A DNA stretch of 64,000 nt from contig NZ_JARUKY010000005.1 in NCBI RefSeq assembly GCF_029688925.1, positions 1 through 64,000 on the forward strand, in the 5' to 3' direction. This DNA comes from Evansella sp. AB-P1 (GTDB lineage: Bacteria > Bacillota > Bacilli > Bacillales > Salisediminibacteriaceae). The position numbers and the translations under genes are program-made. Positions 52,944 through 62,219 of the stretch are shown here, in pieces (the stretch's first letter is position 1; each line of letters starts with the position of its first letter). The notes under the pieces are model-generated. The model was not told the origin of the DNA, did no database searches, and was given only the letters and a program-made list of their open reading frames with translations.

Positions 52944-52953
52944 ATATTTGTTT

Positions 52954-53829
52954 TTAGCTTGCATTCTCATCTTGGGATTGATTTCGTTCTGATACATTCT
53001 GCCTCTTCGAATGATTTTTTTGAAGTAGGATATCTTTAATTTCTTTTATGTCTTGCTTTAATTCTCTATTTTCATTATATAGTTGCGACATTTGCTCCTG
53101 TCGTTTTGCTTCCTCATCTTGTCCTAAATAGCTTAAAATTACGGCAACAACAAGGTTTAAAATTACCAATGCTCCAATAATAATAAATGACACAAAATAT
53201 GCCCAAGCCCATGGAATTTCATTAATAATTGGTCGCGCTACTTGACTTGCCCATGATTCAAAGGTAACAACCTGCATCAATGTAAAAAGTGATGCATGAA
53301 AGCTCCCAAAAAACTCATATTCAAGGACTTCACTGAAAAAGGTTGTTCCTATAATAGCGTAAATGGAAAAAATCAACATGGATAATCCCAAAATACCTGT
53401 TAAAGCTGGTACAGATTTCATCAATGAATCAATTATTTTTCGTAATGCAGGTATTGCCGGAATCATTCTTATTAATCGTAACACTCTTACTAATCTTAGA
53501 ACACTTACGAAAGGTGTTGCGTAAAAAACTAAACTTCCTATAACAATACTAAAATCAAATATATTCCATCGATCAGAGAAATAACCTCTGAAACCTAGTC
53601 CTATAAGTTTAAGTAATAATTCTAAAACAAAAATCCAAACAATTAATTTATCTAGAGCTAGTAATAATTGATTCTCATTTAAATAAGTTTCAGTTACTAT
53701 TATTAGACCGTTAAAAAGAATAATCCCTATTATAATTGGTTGGAAATATTTATGTTCTATTATTTGTTTAAAGGTATTCTTTAAAGAATTTGAATTGTAT
53801 ATACCATTCCTAGTTTTATCTAAGCTCAT
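52954..53829 (-). CDS. Voltage-gated sodium channel, NaChBac (NavBac) family
   Basis: A 291-residue six-span channel subunit that should work as a tetramer. Voltage sensor S4 carries Arg at 112, 115, 118 and 121 (LRLVRVLRLIRMIP). The selectivity filter is TFESWAS at 189-195, close to the TLESWAS of NaChBac and consistent with sodium selectivity. The C-terminal 50 residues (about 238-290) form a predicted coiled coil (QMSQLYNENRELKQDIKEIKDILL), as in family members. In alkaliphilic Bacillus the homolog NavBP supports pH homeostasis, motility and chemotaxis by letting Na+ re-enter. It is monocistronic. The ribosome binding site is weak (GTGGGG). Confidence 0.92.
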   Translation of the reverse strand: MSLDKTRNGIYNSNSLKNTFKQIIEHKYFQPIIIGIILFNGLIIVTETYLNENQLLLALDKLIVWIFVLELLLKLIGLGFRGYFSDRWNIFDFSIVIGSLVFYATPFVSVLRLVRVLRLIRMIPAIPALRKIIDSLMKSVPALTGILGLSMLIFSIYAIIGTTFFSEVLEYEFFGSFHASLFTLMQVVTFESWASQVARPIINEIPWAWAYFVSFIIIGALVILNLVVAVILSYLGQDEEAKRQEQMSQLYNENRELKQDIKEIKDILLQKNHSKRQNVSERNQSQDENAS

Positions 53830-54410
53830 TTTTTAACCCCACATCCCCTATATAACAATATACTTTGCTTTATTTGTATCTAAATAGTAATAATACCTCA
53901 TTTCTTGAAAATATTATAGTAGTTTAGCGTTTACTAAATCATTTCGAGAATAAATGATAAAATACTTATCCGGTATGATGGCTTTAAATCTATATAATAG
54001 GAAGGAAATACAAACGTTGTTCTCGAATTATTAATTGTAAATAAAATTTATTGATTCAATTAATGAAATTTTTAGAAGTGAGTCAATTTCATTATTCACT
54101 ATTTAATTCTAAAACACGAACATTTATACAAAGAGTTTAAATTTAATTCGATCTAACTAGTATTGCTCTGTTGTTAAGTGCGTCGAGACAACTCGTAGCT
54201 TATTCGTGAAGCATATGTTCGTCGCTAGAGTGGGTGTCTTCCTCTACACTCAAAAATAATGTTCGTCCTTTTCAACAACTATTTATGAAATTCATTAAAG
54301 TATTTCTTTTTTTAATTTTAAATGTGAATTTTTTTACCTTCCTCATTTTGAAAACGCTTTATTGATTTATCTTACCAAACTGAACCGATATTATAACAAG
54401 GAGTGATTTT
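53830..54410. other. Intergenic region with a possible degenerate repeat and xylosidase control signals
   Basis: No gene in ~580 bp. At about 54175-54265 a GC-richer patch (GTCGAGACAACTCG, then GAGTGGGTGTCTTCC) resembles a worn intergenic repeat but does not clearly match copies A-C. A cre-like site lies at 54349-54362 and the ribosome binding site at about 54400. Confidence 0.4.
54349..54362 (+). promoter_or_regulatory. Candidate CcpA (cre) site before the xylosidase gene
   Basis: TGAAAACGCTTTAT agrees with the cre consensus TGWNANCGNTNWCA at all fixed positions except the last two, and is preceded by TT as in the extended form. It lies ~50 bp before the ATG, which fits repression by CcpA when preferred sugars are present. 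Confidence 0.6.
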
Positions 54411-55976
54411 ATGACTTTTATTCAAAACCCCATATTACCTGGATATCATCCTGATCCTTCTATTCTAAGAGTTGGAGATGACTATTACATAGCAACATCA
54501 ACTTTTGAATGGTTTCCAGGAGTGCAAATCTCACATTCAAGAGACTTAGTCCACTGGAAACTTCTAACCTATCCCTTAACAAGACAATCGCAATTAAATA
54601 TGATAGGAAATATTGATTCAGGTGGAGTGTGGGCACCGTGTTTAAGTTATTCTGACGGATTATTTTACTTAATTTATACGGATGTAAAAAGTAGAAAAGG
54701 AGCTTTTAAAGATACCCATAATTATCTTACTGTAGCGGAAAATATAGAAGGTCCTTGGTCAGAGCCAATATATTTAAATAGTAGCGGCTTTGATCCCTCT
54801 CTTTTTCATGATAATGACGGTAAAAAATGGCTAGTAAATATGATTTGGGACCATCGAAAAGGTAAAAACTCATTTGGTGGCATCGTTCTTCAAGAATATT
54901 CAATGGAAGAAAAAAGATTAGTTGGTCCTATAAAAAATATCTTTAAAGGGACAGAGATTGGACTAACAGAAGCACCTCACCTTTACAAAAAAAATGGTCA
55001 TTATTATTTAATGACCGCTGAAGGTGGTACAGGTTATGACCATGCGATAACTGTTGCAAGATCGAAAAATATTGATGGACCATATGAAGTAGATCCAGAA
55101 AATCCAATCTTAACTTCTCAACCGCATCATGAATTACAAAAAGCTGGTCATGGTAGTTTAGTTGAAACACAAACTGGCGAATGGTATGTCGCCCACTTAT
55201 GTGGACGTCCTGTTAAAGAAAATAAATGTATATTAGGACGAGAAACAGCAATACAGAAATGTTACTGGACAACGGATGGGTGGCTAAGGATAGAAGGAGG
55301 GAATGAACCTAAAGTACAAGTTCCTGCACCTCATATAGAACAAACTCCATTTGAACCGGAACATACTATTGATCATTTTGATACAGCTAAACTAGAAAAA
55401 TATTGGAATTCCTTGAGAAGACCCTTTACAGAAGATTGGATTACATTAAAGGAACGTCCAGGTTATCTTCGATTAAAAGGCCAAGAGTCTATGATTTCCA
55501 CGCATCATCAAAGTTTACTTGCAAGACGTTTAGAAAGCTTTCATGTGGAAATAGAAACTTCTATTGAATTCGAACCAGAACATTTCCAACAAATGGCAGG
55601 ATTAATAACGTACTATGATACAGCTGATTACGTATATTTACGTATAACCCACCATGAGGAAAAGGGGAAATGCCTAGGAATTATTCAATCAAAATATGGA
55701 GTATATGATGAATTATTAAATGAGGAAATAATATTGAAAGAGAATAATACATGTTATTTAAAAGCAACTATTCAACAGGAGTGGCTACAATATTATTACT
55801 CTTTTGATAGAAAGAACTGGAGTACCATTGGAGATAAAATAGATATTAGTCATTTATCAGATGATGACGCTAAATATATTCGTTTTACAGGTACATTTAT
55901 TGGACTTTGTGTGCAGGACTTAAGTGGACAAATGAAACATGCTGATTTTGATTATTTTAAATATGAAGAAGTCTAA
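54411..55976 (+). CDS. xynB: Beta-xylosidase, glycoside hydrolase family 43
   Basis: A 521-residue intracellular enzyme (no signal peptide) that releases xylose from xylo-oligosaccharides and may also act on arabinofuranosides. The GH43 catalytic triad can be placed: base Asp15 (GYHPDPS), pKa-modulating Asp128 (GFDPSLF) and acid Glu187 (LTEAPH). The five-bladed propeller (1-315) is followed by the C-terminal beta-sandwich (about 330-521) typical of this xylosidase subgroup. It stands alone, with no xylose isomerase or xyloside permease nearby, but next to glucuronate genes. GGAG lies about 8 nt before the ATG. Confidence 0.93.
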   Translation: MTFIQNPILPGYHPDPSILRVGDDYYIATSTFEWFPGVQISHSRDLVHWKLLTYPLTRQSQLNMIGNIDSGGVWAPCLSYSDGLFYLIYTDVKSRKGAFKDTHNYLTVAENIEGPWSEPIYLNSSGFDPSLFHDNDGKKWLVNMIWDHRKGKNSFGGIVLQEYSMEEKRLVGPIKNIFKGTEIGLTEAPHLYKKNGHYYLMTAEGGTGYDHAITVARSKNIDGPYEVDPENPILTSQPHHELQKAGHGSLVETQTGEWYVAHLCGRPVKENKCILGRETAIQKCYWTTDGWLRIEGGNEPKVQVPAPHIEQTPFEPEHTIDHFDTAKLEKYWNSLRRPFTEDWITLKERPGYLRLKGQESMISTHHQSLLARRLESFHVEIETSIEFEPEHFQQMAGLITYYDTADYVYLRITHHEEKGKCLGIIQSKYGVYDELLNEEIILKENNTCYLKATIQQEWLQYYYSFDRKNWSTIGDKIDISHLSDDDAKYIRFTGTFIGLCVQDLSGQMKHADFDYFKYEEV

Positions 55977-56091
55977 AAAACCAATAAATTGCACAATTCA
56001 TCTACATTAATGAATTTGGGGGACTTCTTGTGCCACAGTTATAATAGTTTAGTTTAATTACACAACATAACGTATTTAGCTATTAATAGAT

Positions 56092-56131
56092 AAAAAGATA
56101 AATCCTTACTAATAGAGGATTTATCTTTTTT
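56092..56131. terminator. Bidirectional terminator between xynB and the small lipoprotein gene
   Basis: AAAAAGATAAATCC (56092-56105) and GGATTTATCTTTTT (56117-56130) form a perfect 14-bp stem. Confidence 0.9.
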
Positions 56132-56142
56132 GAATTATCTTT

Positions 56143-56445
56143 TTAATTTTTTGTAACAATCATACGATTTACTGCTGTTCCAGTATTTCCAAATCTCCAC
56201 GCTATAATCTGATCGCCTACTTCGAGGTCATCAATGGTTAATTCATTTTCATCCTCATCTTGTAAAGTAATTTCATCAGTAAAAGATAATCTTAGATTTG
56301 ATCCTGTCTCTATTTCAACGAAAACACCTCTTCCATGAAAACCTGTGATTTCACCTGAATAGTCTGGATCCTCTGCCTCAGTAGAATTACAAGCAGTAAG
56401 TAGTAAGAATAAAAAAGCAATAATGAAAACGAACTTAAACCGCAT
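56143..56445 (-). CDS. Small lipoprotein, OB-like beta domain
   Basis: A 100-residue exported lipoprotein. The signal peptide ends in LLTACNS with the lipidated Cys near residue 19. The ~75-residue mature part is acidic and beta-rich (GEITGFHGRGVFVEIETG, ITLQDEDENELTIDDLEVGDQI), resembling DUF3221-type small lipoproteins of bacilli. The function is unknown. The ATG at 56445 follows AAAAGGAGGGG; the TTG just before it is closer to the site and less likely. It is a separate unit. Confidence 0.72.
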   Translation of the reverse strand: MRFKFVFIIAFLFLLLTACNSTEAEDPDYSGEITGFHGRGVFVEIETGSNLRLSFTDEITLQDEDENELTIDDLEVGDQIIAWRFGNTGTAVNRMIVTKN

Positions 56446-56611
56446 CAATAACCCCTCCTTTTAAATGGTTTCCGATATTTTTCTATCGGACAAAAATAAA
56501 AATAGTGCAAAAATTCTTAAAACTTATTTAAATTATACCAAATATTAATTGAATTGGAAGCAAATTTTTTTTTAGTATTTTTGTACAATAGAAATTTTAA
56601 CATAACAAAAA

Positions 56612-56647
56612 GCATAGGGATTTCAATTTCCCTATGCCAATTAACTA
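56612..56647 (-). terminator. Terminator of the uxu operon
   Basis: On the minus strand GCATAGGGA (56647-56639) pairs with TCCCTATGC (56630-56622), followed by TTTTTGTT. It lies ~20 bp after the SDR gene. Confidence 0.9.
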
Positions 56648-56666
56648 TTTCAATCATTTTTTTATT

Positions 56667-57512
56667 CTATACCCCTGCATATGCCATGAATCCACCATCA
56701 ACTGGAACAACAATACCTGTTACGAAGCCTGACATACTATCATCAGCAAGCCATATTAAAGTACCTAATAAATCTTCAGGTTTTCCAAAACGCTTCATAG
56801 GAGTCTGAGACATTATCTTTTCAGATCTGTCAGTTAAGCTTCCATCTTCATTAGTTAACAATCGACGATTCTGATCTGTTAGAAAGAAGCCAGGGGCAAT
56901 TGCATTCACACGGATACCAGCATCAATCATATGTACAGCTAACCATTGTGTGAAGTTATTAATTCCTGCTTTTGCTGCACTGTAAGCAGGTACCTTTGTC
57001 ATTGGTGAGGGTGCACTCATGGAAGACATATTTATTATGGTTGCACCTTTTTTATTAATCATTTGCTTTGCAAACACTTGTGTTGGGATAACTGTTCCTA
57101 CTAAATTTAAATTAAAAACATGCTGGAATCCTTCTGTTGTCATATCAAAAAAAGTTCTTACACTGTTGTTAAGATCCTCCATATGAAAAGTTTCCTTTTC
57201 TGTCGTTCCATCTGGATGATTTCCTCCTGCACCATTTATTAAAATATCACAACTACCTAATTCTTCCTTTACAATTTCAGAAACTTCTTTAACATTATTT
57301 TTATCAAGAACATCACAGGAAAGCGAAAGAGCAATACCACCAGCAGCAACAATTTCCTCTTCTACAATTTTACCTGTATCTTTGTTACGATTTAATATTG
57401 CAACCTTTACTCCTTGTCTACCTAGCTCTTTAGCCATCGCACCACAAAGGACACCACTTCCCCCTGTTATAACAGCAACTTTATCTTTCAAATTTTCATT
57501 GATTGGTAACAT
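56667..57512 (-). CDS. uxuB: D-mannonate oxidoreductase (fructuronate reductase), SDR type
   Basis: A 281-residue short-chain dehydrogenase of the YjmF/UxuB kind. It interconverts D-fructuronate and D-mannonate with NAD(H), the step before mannonate dehydratase. The cofactor motif is TGGSGVLCG (16-24), NGAGG marks the next strand, and the catalytic Tyr-x-x-x-Lys is in PAYSAAKAG. The substrate loop carrying [12 protein letters not shown] is typical of this subgroup. It is the last gene of the operon after GntR, uxuA and two Gfo/Idh/MocA genes. The ATG follows GAAGGGG. Confidence 0.88.
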   Translation of the reverse strand: MLPINENLKDKVAVITGGSGVLCGAMAKELGRQGVKVAILNRNKDTGKIVEEEIVAAGGIALSLSCDVLDKNNVKEVSEIVKEELGSCDILINGAGGNHPDGTTEKETFHMEDLNNSVRTFFDMTTEGFQHVFNLNLVGTVIPTQVFAKQMINKKGATIINMSSMSAPSPMTKVPAYSAAKAGINNFTQWLAVHMIDAGIRVNAIAPGFFLTDQNRRLLTNEDGSLTDRSEKIMSQTPMKRFGKPEDLLGTLIWLADDSMSGFVTGIVVPVDGGFMAYAGV

Positions 57513-57548
57513 AATTTAGCCCCTTCTCTGATTATATGCTTGATTTTG

Positions 57549-58625
57549 TTATCCTTCTACTTGAATTGCTTTATCTTGTGCTTCAATACAAAGTGCTGCT
57601 GCTTTAAATGCATGCTCTTGTGTCATTGCATTTTCCGTTCCATTTAAACAATCTAATATAAATTGTCCGAAAAATGGATACCCTACTTTCCCACTACATT
57701 CTATATGTTTCTCTCCTTTTTGATTAACAAGGTATACGTGATCACCTGTCGAATCACGACCAATATCAATATACTTTCGCACCTCAATATAGCCTTCTGT
57801 TCCTAATATGATAACCCTTCCGTCTCCCCATGTACCAAGTCCATCTGGAGTAAACCAATCTACTCGAAAGTAAAATGTAGCACCATTATCAGCTAAAAGT
57901 GTAGCATCACCAAAATCCTCAAACGTAGGGTATTCTTTATAATTGTAGTTCGCTACTTTACTATGCAACACTTTTGCGTCTTTAGCACCTGAGTAATAGA
58001 GAAATTGTTCAATTTGGTGGCTACCTATGTCACATAAGATTCCCCCTATGAATTCTCTATCAAAGAACCAATCTGGACGTGAAGCTGGATTAGCTCGATG
58101 TGGTCCAGTCCCAATCACTTGAATAACTCTACCAATCGCCCCTTCTTCAATTAGTTGCCCAGCAAATACTGCGCTTTCTACATGTAGTCTTTCACTATAG
58201 TATATACCCCATTTTTTTCCTGTCTCTTTTGTCTTCTTTTTTGCTTTATTCATCTGTTCCATAGTTGTGAATGCAGGTTTATCCACAAAATAGTGTTTTC
58301 CATGATCCAACACTTTTAATCCTAATTCACACCGTTGAGACGGTATGCTCGCACCTGCCACTAATATAATAGAAGAATCTAATAATATATCCTCCTCACT
58401 GTTAGCTACTTTTACATGAGGAAACTTCTGTAAAAATACATCCACTTTCTTAGGATCAGGATCATAGACTTTTACTAAATCTCCACCTGCTTCAATCAAC
58501 CCATTACACATTCCATATATATGTCCATGATCTAACCCCATCGCAGCAAAAGAGAATTCTCCTTCCTCTACTACACGATTTGGCTTTCCCTTTGGAGCAT
58601 AGTTCATTCCATCGTTTTTACTCAA
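57549..58625 (-). CDS. Gfo/Idh/MocA family oxidoreductase
   Basis: A 358-residue NAD(P)-dependent sugar or polyol dehydrogenase. The N-terminal Rossmann domain lacks the usual GxGxxG and has AAMGLDHGHIYGM instead. The family lysine is in YFVDKPAF, and the C-terminal domain carries the conserved DIGSHQIEQ. Located between uxuB and another family member, it probably oxidises or reduces a uronate derivative or a methylated/O-linked uronate, but the substrate is unknown. The start is TTG at 58625, 7 nt after GGAGG. It lies 37 bp upstream of uxuB. Confidence 0.85.
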   Translation of the reverse strand: MSKNDGMNYAPKGKPNRVVEEGEFSFAAMGLDHGHIYGMCNGLIEAGGDLVKVYDPDPKKVDVFLQKFPHVKVANSEEDILLDSSIILVAGASIPSQRCELGLKVLDHGKHYFVDKPAFTTMEQMNKAKKKTKETGKKWGIYYSERLHVESAVFAGQLIEEGAIGRVIQVIGTGPHRANPASRPDWFFDREFIGGILCDIGSHQIEQFLYYSGAKDAKVLHSKVANYNYKEYPTFEDFGDATLLADNGATFYFRVDWFTPDGLGTWGDGRVIILGTEGYIEVRKYIDIGRDSTGDHVYLVNQKGEKHIECSGKVGYPFFGQFILDCLNGTENAMTQEHAFKAAALCIEAQDKAIQVEG

Positions 58626-58705
58626 ATTCAGTCCTCCTTTTAAATTTTTTAGGGTAGAATATAATAAAAATGATTTTTCATTCGTTCCTCAAATGTAAAG
58701 CCATT

Positions 58706-59863
58706 TTATTTTCCGAACTCTCCACCAGTTGTTATTTCATTACTTTGGAAGTTTTCTATACTCGTTGTCTTTTCATAAAAATATGTGGCATTTTTTAGAA
58801 TACCCTCTCTTGTATAAAATGGACTCTTTTCACCTAATGGTAATTTAACAGTTTCCCCCAGACTAGAGGATTGGAAAATAGCAGTAATAAGTTCAAGTGT
58901 TTCCCTACCTTCATGCCCATCCACAAGGACATTCTTTTTCCCTTCTACTGCATGTAATACATCTTGTATCTGTCCTGTATGTCCTTCGAAATCCAATTCT
59001 TCTTGAGAATCGTAGGCTTTTTGTAGTGTATTTTCTAACTCATCATCCGTTTCTGGAAATCCGTTATCTTTTGATTTTGAGGCTGTTACCTTCCAAGGTA
59101 CTGATACACGAGCATTTTTCCCTTGAAAAATTAATTGTTGCTCTTCACCATGATGAACAACAGAACTAGTTATTTGAGCTAAACTTCCACCTTCATAACG
59201 GCCTATAGCAATAGATATATCTTCAACCTCAGCATTGTCATGAGATACATTACTCATAACAGCAGTAATTTCAGAGGGCATTCCATTCATCCATCGAAAG
59301 ATATCAATGTGGTGTACAGCATGATTCAACGTGCAACCACCGCCTTCTTTTTCCCATGTCCCTCTCCACCACAAGTCATAATAGCAATGACCTCTCCACC
59401 AGAATGAATCCACTTGTGTATGAACAATAGGACCCATTAGTTTTGTTTCTAGAACACTCTTTAACTTCATCATTGGTGTAAGAAAACGATTTTGAGCAAT
59501 AACAGATAAAATCTTTCCATTTTTTCTGGCAGCTTCATTCATCGCATCACATTCCTCTAGAGAAGAAGCCATTGGTTTTTCTACTAGAACATTAATTCCT
59601 GCATTTAAGGAATCAATCGTTATATCTGCATGTGTGTAAGGTGGTGTACAAACTGAAACAAGATCTATTTTTTCATTCGCTAGCATTTCTTCATAATTAT
59701 CATAAACTTTTGCATTTAAATTGAATTCCTCATTCCTTTTATCCGCCTTTTCTGGATAAATGTCACAAAGAGCAACAATTGTACAACTATCCTTAAATTC
59801 TAAATATCCTTTTATATGTGACCCGGATATTGCACCAGTCCCTATTATCGCTACGTTAATCAT
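58706..59863 (-). CDS. Gfo/Idh/MocA family oxidoreductase
   Basis: A 385-residue NAD(P)-dependent dehydrogenase with a canonical nucleotide motif, GTGAISGSH (8-16), the catalytic lysine in VEKPMA (95-98), and the active-site region GGGCTLNHAVHHIDIFRW in the second domain. It is only distantly related to the neighbour at 57.5-58.6 kb, so the pair is not a recent duplication. The operon context suggests a role in converting xylan- or pectin-derived sugars or uronates. GGGAGAG precedes the ATG. Confidence 0.87.
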   Translation of the reverse strand: MINVAIIGTGAISGSHIKGYLEFKDSCTIVALCDIYPEKADKRNEEFNLNAKVYDNYEEMLANEKIDLVSVCTPPYTHADITIDSLNAGINVLVEKPMASSLEECDAMNEAARKNGKILSVIAQNRFLTPMMKLKSVLETKLMGPIVHTQVDSFWWRGHCYYDLWWRGTWEKEGGGCTLNHAVHHIDIFRWMNGMPSEITAVMSNVSHDNAEVEDISIAIGRYEGGSLAQITSSVVHHGEEQQLIFQGKNARVSVPWKVTASKSKDNGFPETDDELENTLQKAYDSQEELDFEGHTGQIQDVLHAVEGKKNVLVDGHEGRETLELITAIFQSSSLGETVKLPLGEKSPFYTREGILKNATYFYEKTTSIENFQSNEITTGGEFGK

Positions 59864-59965
59864 ATATACACTCTCCCTTATATCATTTTTGAGATGACTT
59901 GCCCAAATTACAATGACTTTAACTATCCTTTATTACTTCTATAGAAGTGTTTTATATTAGAGAAT

Positions 59966-61030
59966 CTACTCTTTTAAAAGTTTCAATGTATCCCAAATTC
60001 CCCATAAATACATAATTCCTAATGCTCTATCGTATAAGCCATAGCCCGGCCTACATGTCTCATCCCAAATGTGGCGACCGTGATCAGGTCTTGTGTATCC
60101 TACAAAATTGTTATCATGATAGGCTTTTACTATTGCATTAATATTTAATGAGCCATCATGTGAACGATGTGATGTTTCTATGAAATCACCGTTCTCATAC
60201 ATCTTTATATTTCGAATGTGAGCAAATGCAATTCGATCAGAAAATTCATTAATCATGGAAGGAATATTGTTGTTTGGATCTACACCTAATGCACCACTAC
60301 ATAAAGTGACACAATTATATGGATTATCAACTAAGTGAAGTAATCTTCTTATGTTTTCTTGTGAAGTTATTATTCTAGGTAAGCCAAAAACAGACCAAGG
60401 AGGATCATCTGGATGTATGGCCATCTTAATATTATGTTCTTCTGCGCATGGGATAATTTCTTGTAAGAAATACTTTAAATTTCCCCACAGGTCAGCAACT
60501 GAAACCTGATTATATGCTTGAAAAAGCTCTGTAATAGAATTAAGCCTATCAGGTTCCCATCCTGGCATTGTAAAATTAGGATTATCTGCTATCTTTTTTA
60601 CTAAGTCATTAGGGTCTCTATTTTCTAACATACTTTTCTCATAAAATAGTGCTGTAGAGCCATCTTCTAATTCTTTATTTAAATCTGTCCTTATCCAATC
60701 AAATACAGGCATAAAGTTATAACATATGACCTTCACACCTACTTTTGATAAATTTTCTATCGTTTTTTTATAATTGTTTATATATTTCTCTCGTGTAGGA
60801 AGACCTAATTTTATATCTTCATGTACATTCACACTTTCTACCACATCAAGATGCAAGTTATATTGTGTTGCCAATTTTTTTATCCCATTGATCTTATCCA
60901 TCGGCCAAACTTCTCCCACAGGAATATCATGTAAGGCCCAAACAATACCTTCTACACCTGGTATTTGTTTTATATCTTTTAAAGAAACTGTATCATTTTC
61001 ATTTCCAAACCACCGAAATACCATCTTCAC
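59966..61030 (-). CDS. uxuA: Mannonate dehydratase
   Basis: A 354-residue TIM-barrel enzyme that dehydrates D-mannonate to 2-keto-3-deoxygluconate using a divalent metal. Family landmarks are the N-terminal RWFGNENDTVSLKDIKQIPG, GIVWALHDIPVGEVW, AIHPDDPPW, CSGALG and FIETSHRSHDG. The length is near that of the Bacillus enzyme (about 360) and shorter than Escherichia coli UxuA (394). GTG at 61030 is 8 nt after GGAGG; a TTG three bases earlier is possible. It follows the GntR gene in the same operon, ~85 bp apart. uxaC, kdgK and kdgA, needed before and after this step, are not in the window. Confidence 0.95.
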   Translation of the reverse strand: MKMVFRWFGNENDTVSLKDIKQIPGVEGIVWALHDIPVGEVWPMDKINGIKKLATQYNLHLDVVESVNVHEDIKLGLPTREKYINNYKKTIENLSKVGVKVICYNFMPVFDWIRTDLNKELEDGSTALFYEKSMLENRDPNDLVKKIADNPNFTMPGWEPDRLNSITELFQAYNQVSVADLWGNLKYFLQEIIPCAEEHNIKMAIHPDDPPWSVFGLPRIITSQENIRRLLHLVDNPYNCVTLCSGALGVDPNNNIPSMINEFSDRIAFAHIRNIKMYENGDFIETSHRSHDGSLNINAIVKAYHDNNFVGYTRPDHGRHIWDETCRPGYGLYDRALGIMYLWGIWDTLKLLKE

Positions 61031-61116
61031 CAAACATTCCTCCAGTCAACTACAGATAATTCAGATTTTGAGAACGATTTAAAATTGATGTAACAGTATA
61101 ACAAGTTAAAATAATT

Positions 61117-61791
61117 TCACTTGAAATATTCAGGATATTTAATTTTCAATTCTTCTTTTTCAACAATAACTAGCTTAATGTGTTCCTCCATTTTTACTTC
61201 TGCTAAATCAGGCTTACTCTGTGAAATGTAAGTGAAAATCTCTTTATGCTGATCAACTACAATATTCCAATTATGATTTCTTGCTAACCTTAACACTCTT
61301 AATCTGTCAAAATGACTATTCATTTTTCTAATTAGCTCCCACGTTCTTTTCTTGTTGCATACGTCAAATAAAATTTGATGAAATTCTTCGTCTAACTGAA
61401 ATAAACGGCTATGGGAACCCTTTTCAATACAAAACTCTTGCATGGCAATATTAGTTTTAAGGAGAATCAATTGATTGTCATCTAGCTTTTCACATGCTTC
61501 TCTAGTAATCGCTTTCTCAATATGTTCTCTCGTAAACCTTCCTTCCTCCACTAATTCAAGATCGATTTTTGAAACAATTGTTCCGCTTTGTGGGACAATC
61601 TTTAATAACTCTTCTTGAGCTAATTGCAAAAAAGCTTCTCGAACAGGAGTCCGACTCACATTTAATTTATCTGCAATTTCCTTCTCTGAAATCTTCACCC
61701 CTGGTTTATAATCCCAATTAATTATTTGATCTTTTACTTTACGATAAACATAATCCCTTGTTGAACCTACGAATTCAATCTTACTAATCAT
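61117..61791 (-). CDS. GntR family regulator (FadR/FCD type) of the uxu operon
   Basis: A 224-residue repressor. The winged helix-turn-helix spans residues about 8-75 (KISEKEIADKLNVSRTPVREAFLQL is the recognition region). The all-helical FCD effector domain follows (about 85-215) with probable metal-binding His and Asp (LDEEFHQILF, then a late DQHKEIFTY). It is the first gene of the glucuronate operon and most likely represses it until a uronate intermediate binds, as UxuR or KdgR-like GntR proteins do. The ATG at 61791 follows an ideal AGGAGG site. The promoter and candidate operators lie directly upstream. Confidence 0.9.
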   Translation of the reverse strand: MISKIEFVGSTRDYVYRKVKDQIINWDYKPGVKISEKEIADKLNVSRTPVREAFLQLAQEELLKIVPQSGTIVSKIDLELVEEGRFTREHIEKAITREACEKLDDNQLILLKTNIAMQEFCIEKGSHSRLFQLDEEFHQILFDVCNKKRTWELIRKMNSHFDRLRVLRLARNHNWNIVVDQHKEIFTYISQSKPDLAEVKMEEHIKLVIVEKEELKIKYPEYFK

Positions 61792-61812
61792 GCTTATTCC
61801 TCCTAAAGAACT

Positions 61813-61892
61813 ATATTAAAAGTATTAATATTTTAATATACTAGTATGGTAGTTGATACAATTATTATACGACTTGAGTTTATATTTTTCAA
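61813..61892 (-). promoter_or_regulatory. Promoter of the gntR-uxu operon
   Basis: On the minus strand TTGAAA (61892-61887) and TATAAT (61869-61864) are separated by exactly 17 bp, a near-consensus sigma-A promoter. Just downstream, at 61813-61855, lie the palindrome ATACTAGTAT and the imperfect inverted repeat AGTATTAATA/TAATATACT, plausible sites for autoregulation. Confidence 0.7.
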
Positions 61893-61943
61893 TAGTTAAA
61901 ATTTTCAGAATTGAATATGCACATAAAAAATATTTTTTTAGAA

Positions 61944-61973
61944 TTAAAAGTGTTGATATATCAACACTTTTAA
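61944..61973. promoter_or_regulatory. Perfect 30-bp palindrome between the uxu operon and the sugar-binding protein gene
   Basis: TTAAAAGTGTTGATA (61944-61958) is followed with no spacer by its exact complement TATCAACACTTTTAA (61959-61973). It lies ~50 bp upstream of the minus-strand promoter and ~75 bp upstream of the plus-strand -10, so one bound protein could control both directions. Confidence 0.7.
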
Positions 61974-62018
61974 AACACTTTTATATTCTGAAAAATCGCA
62001 AAATTTAAATTTTTATGT

Positions 62019-62049
62019 TGTAAGCGTTTTCGGTACGTGCTATTATAAT
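62019..62049 (+). promoter_or_regulatory. cre-like site and promoter of the sugar-binding protein gene
   Basis: TGTAAGCGTTTTCG (62019-62032) matches the CcpA cre consensus except for the last base. A TATAAT -10 follows at 62044-62049. The overlap with the -35 region implies catabolite repression. Confidence 0.7.
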
Positions 62050-62219
62050 TTTGAAATTTCAACATAAGTATTCACTTCATAATTTTAGCAGGTTTGTATC
62101 TAATATTTATCTCTTTTGGAAAGGGGTGTTTGGTTGGTAAGTAACTACTTCATAATCTGATTGGCAAAGTTCATTAAGGGGACAGGAAAAATTTCGAATG
62201 CAAATAAGGGGGATTTATA

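Noticed and set aside
54170-54270. A fourth copy of the intergenic repeat
   Set aside because: The GC-richer patch shares only short pieces with copies A-C, not enough to call it the same family.
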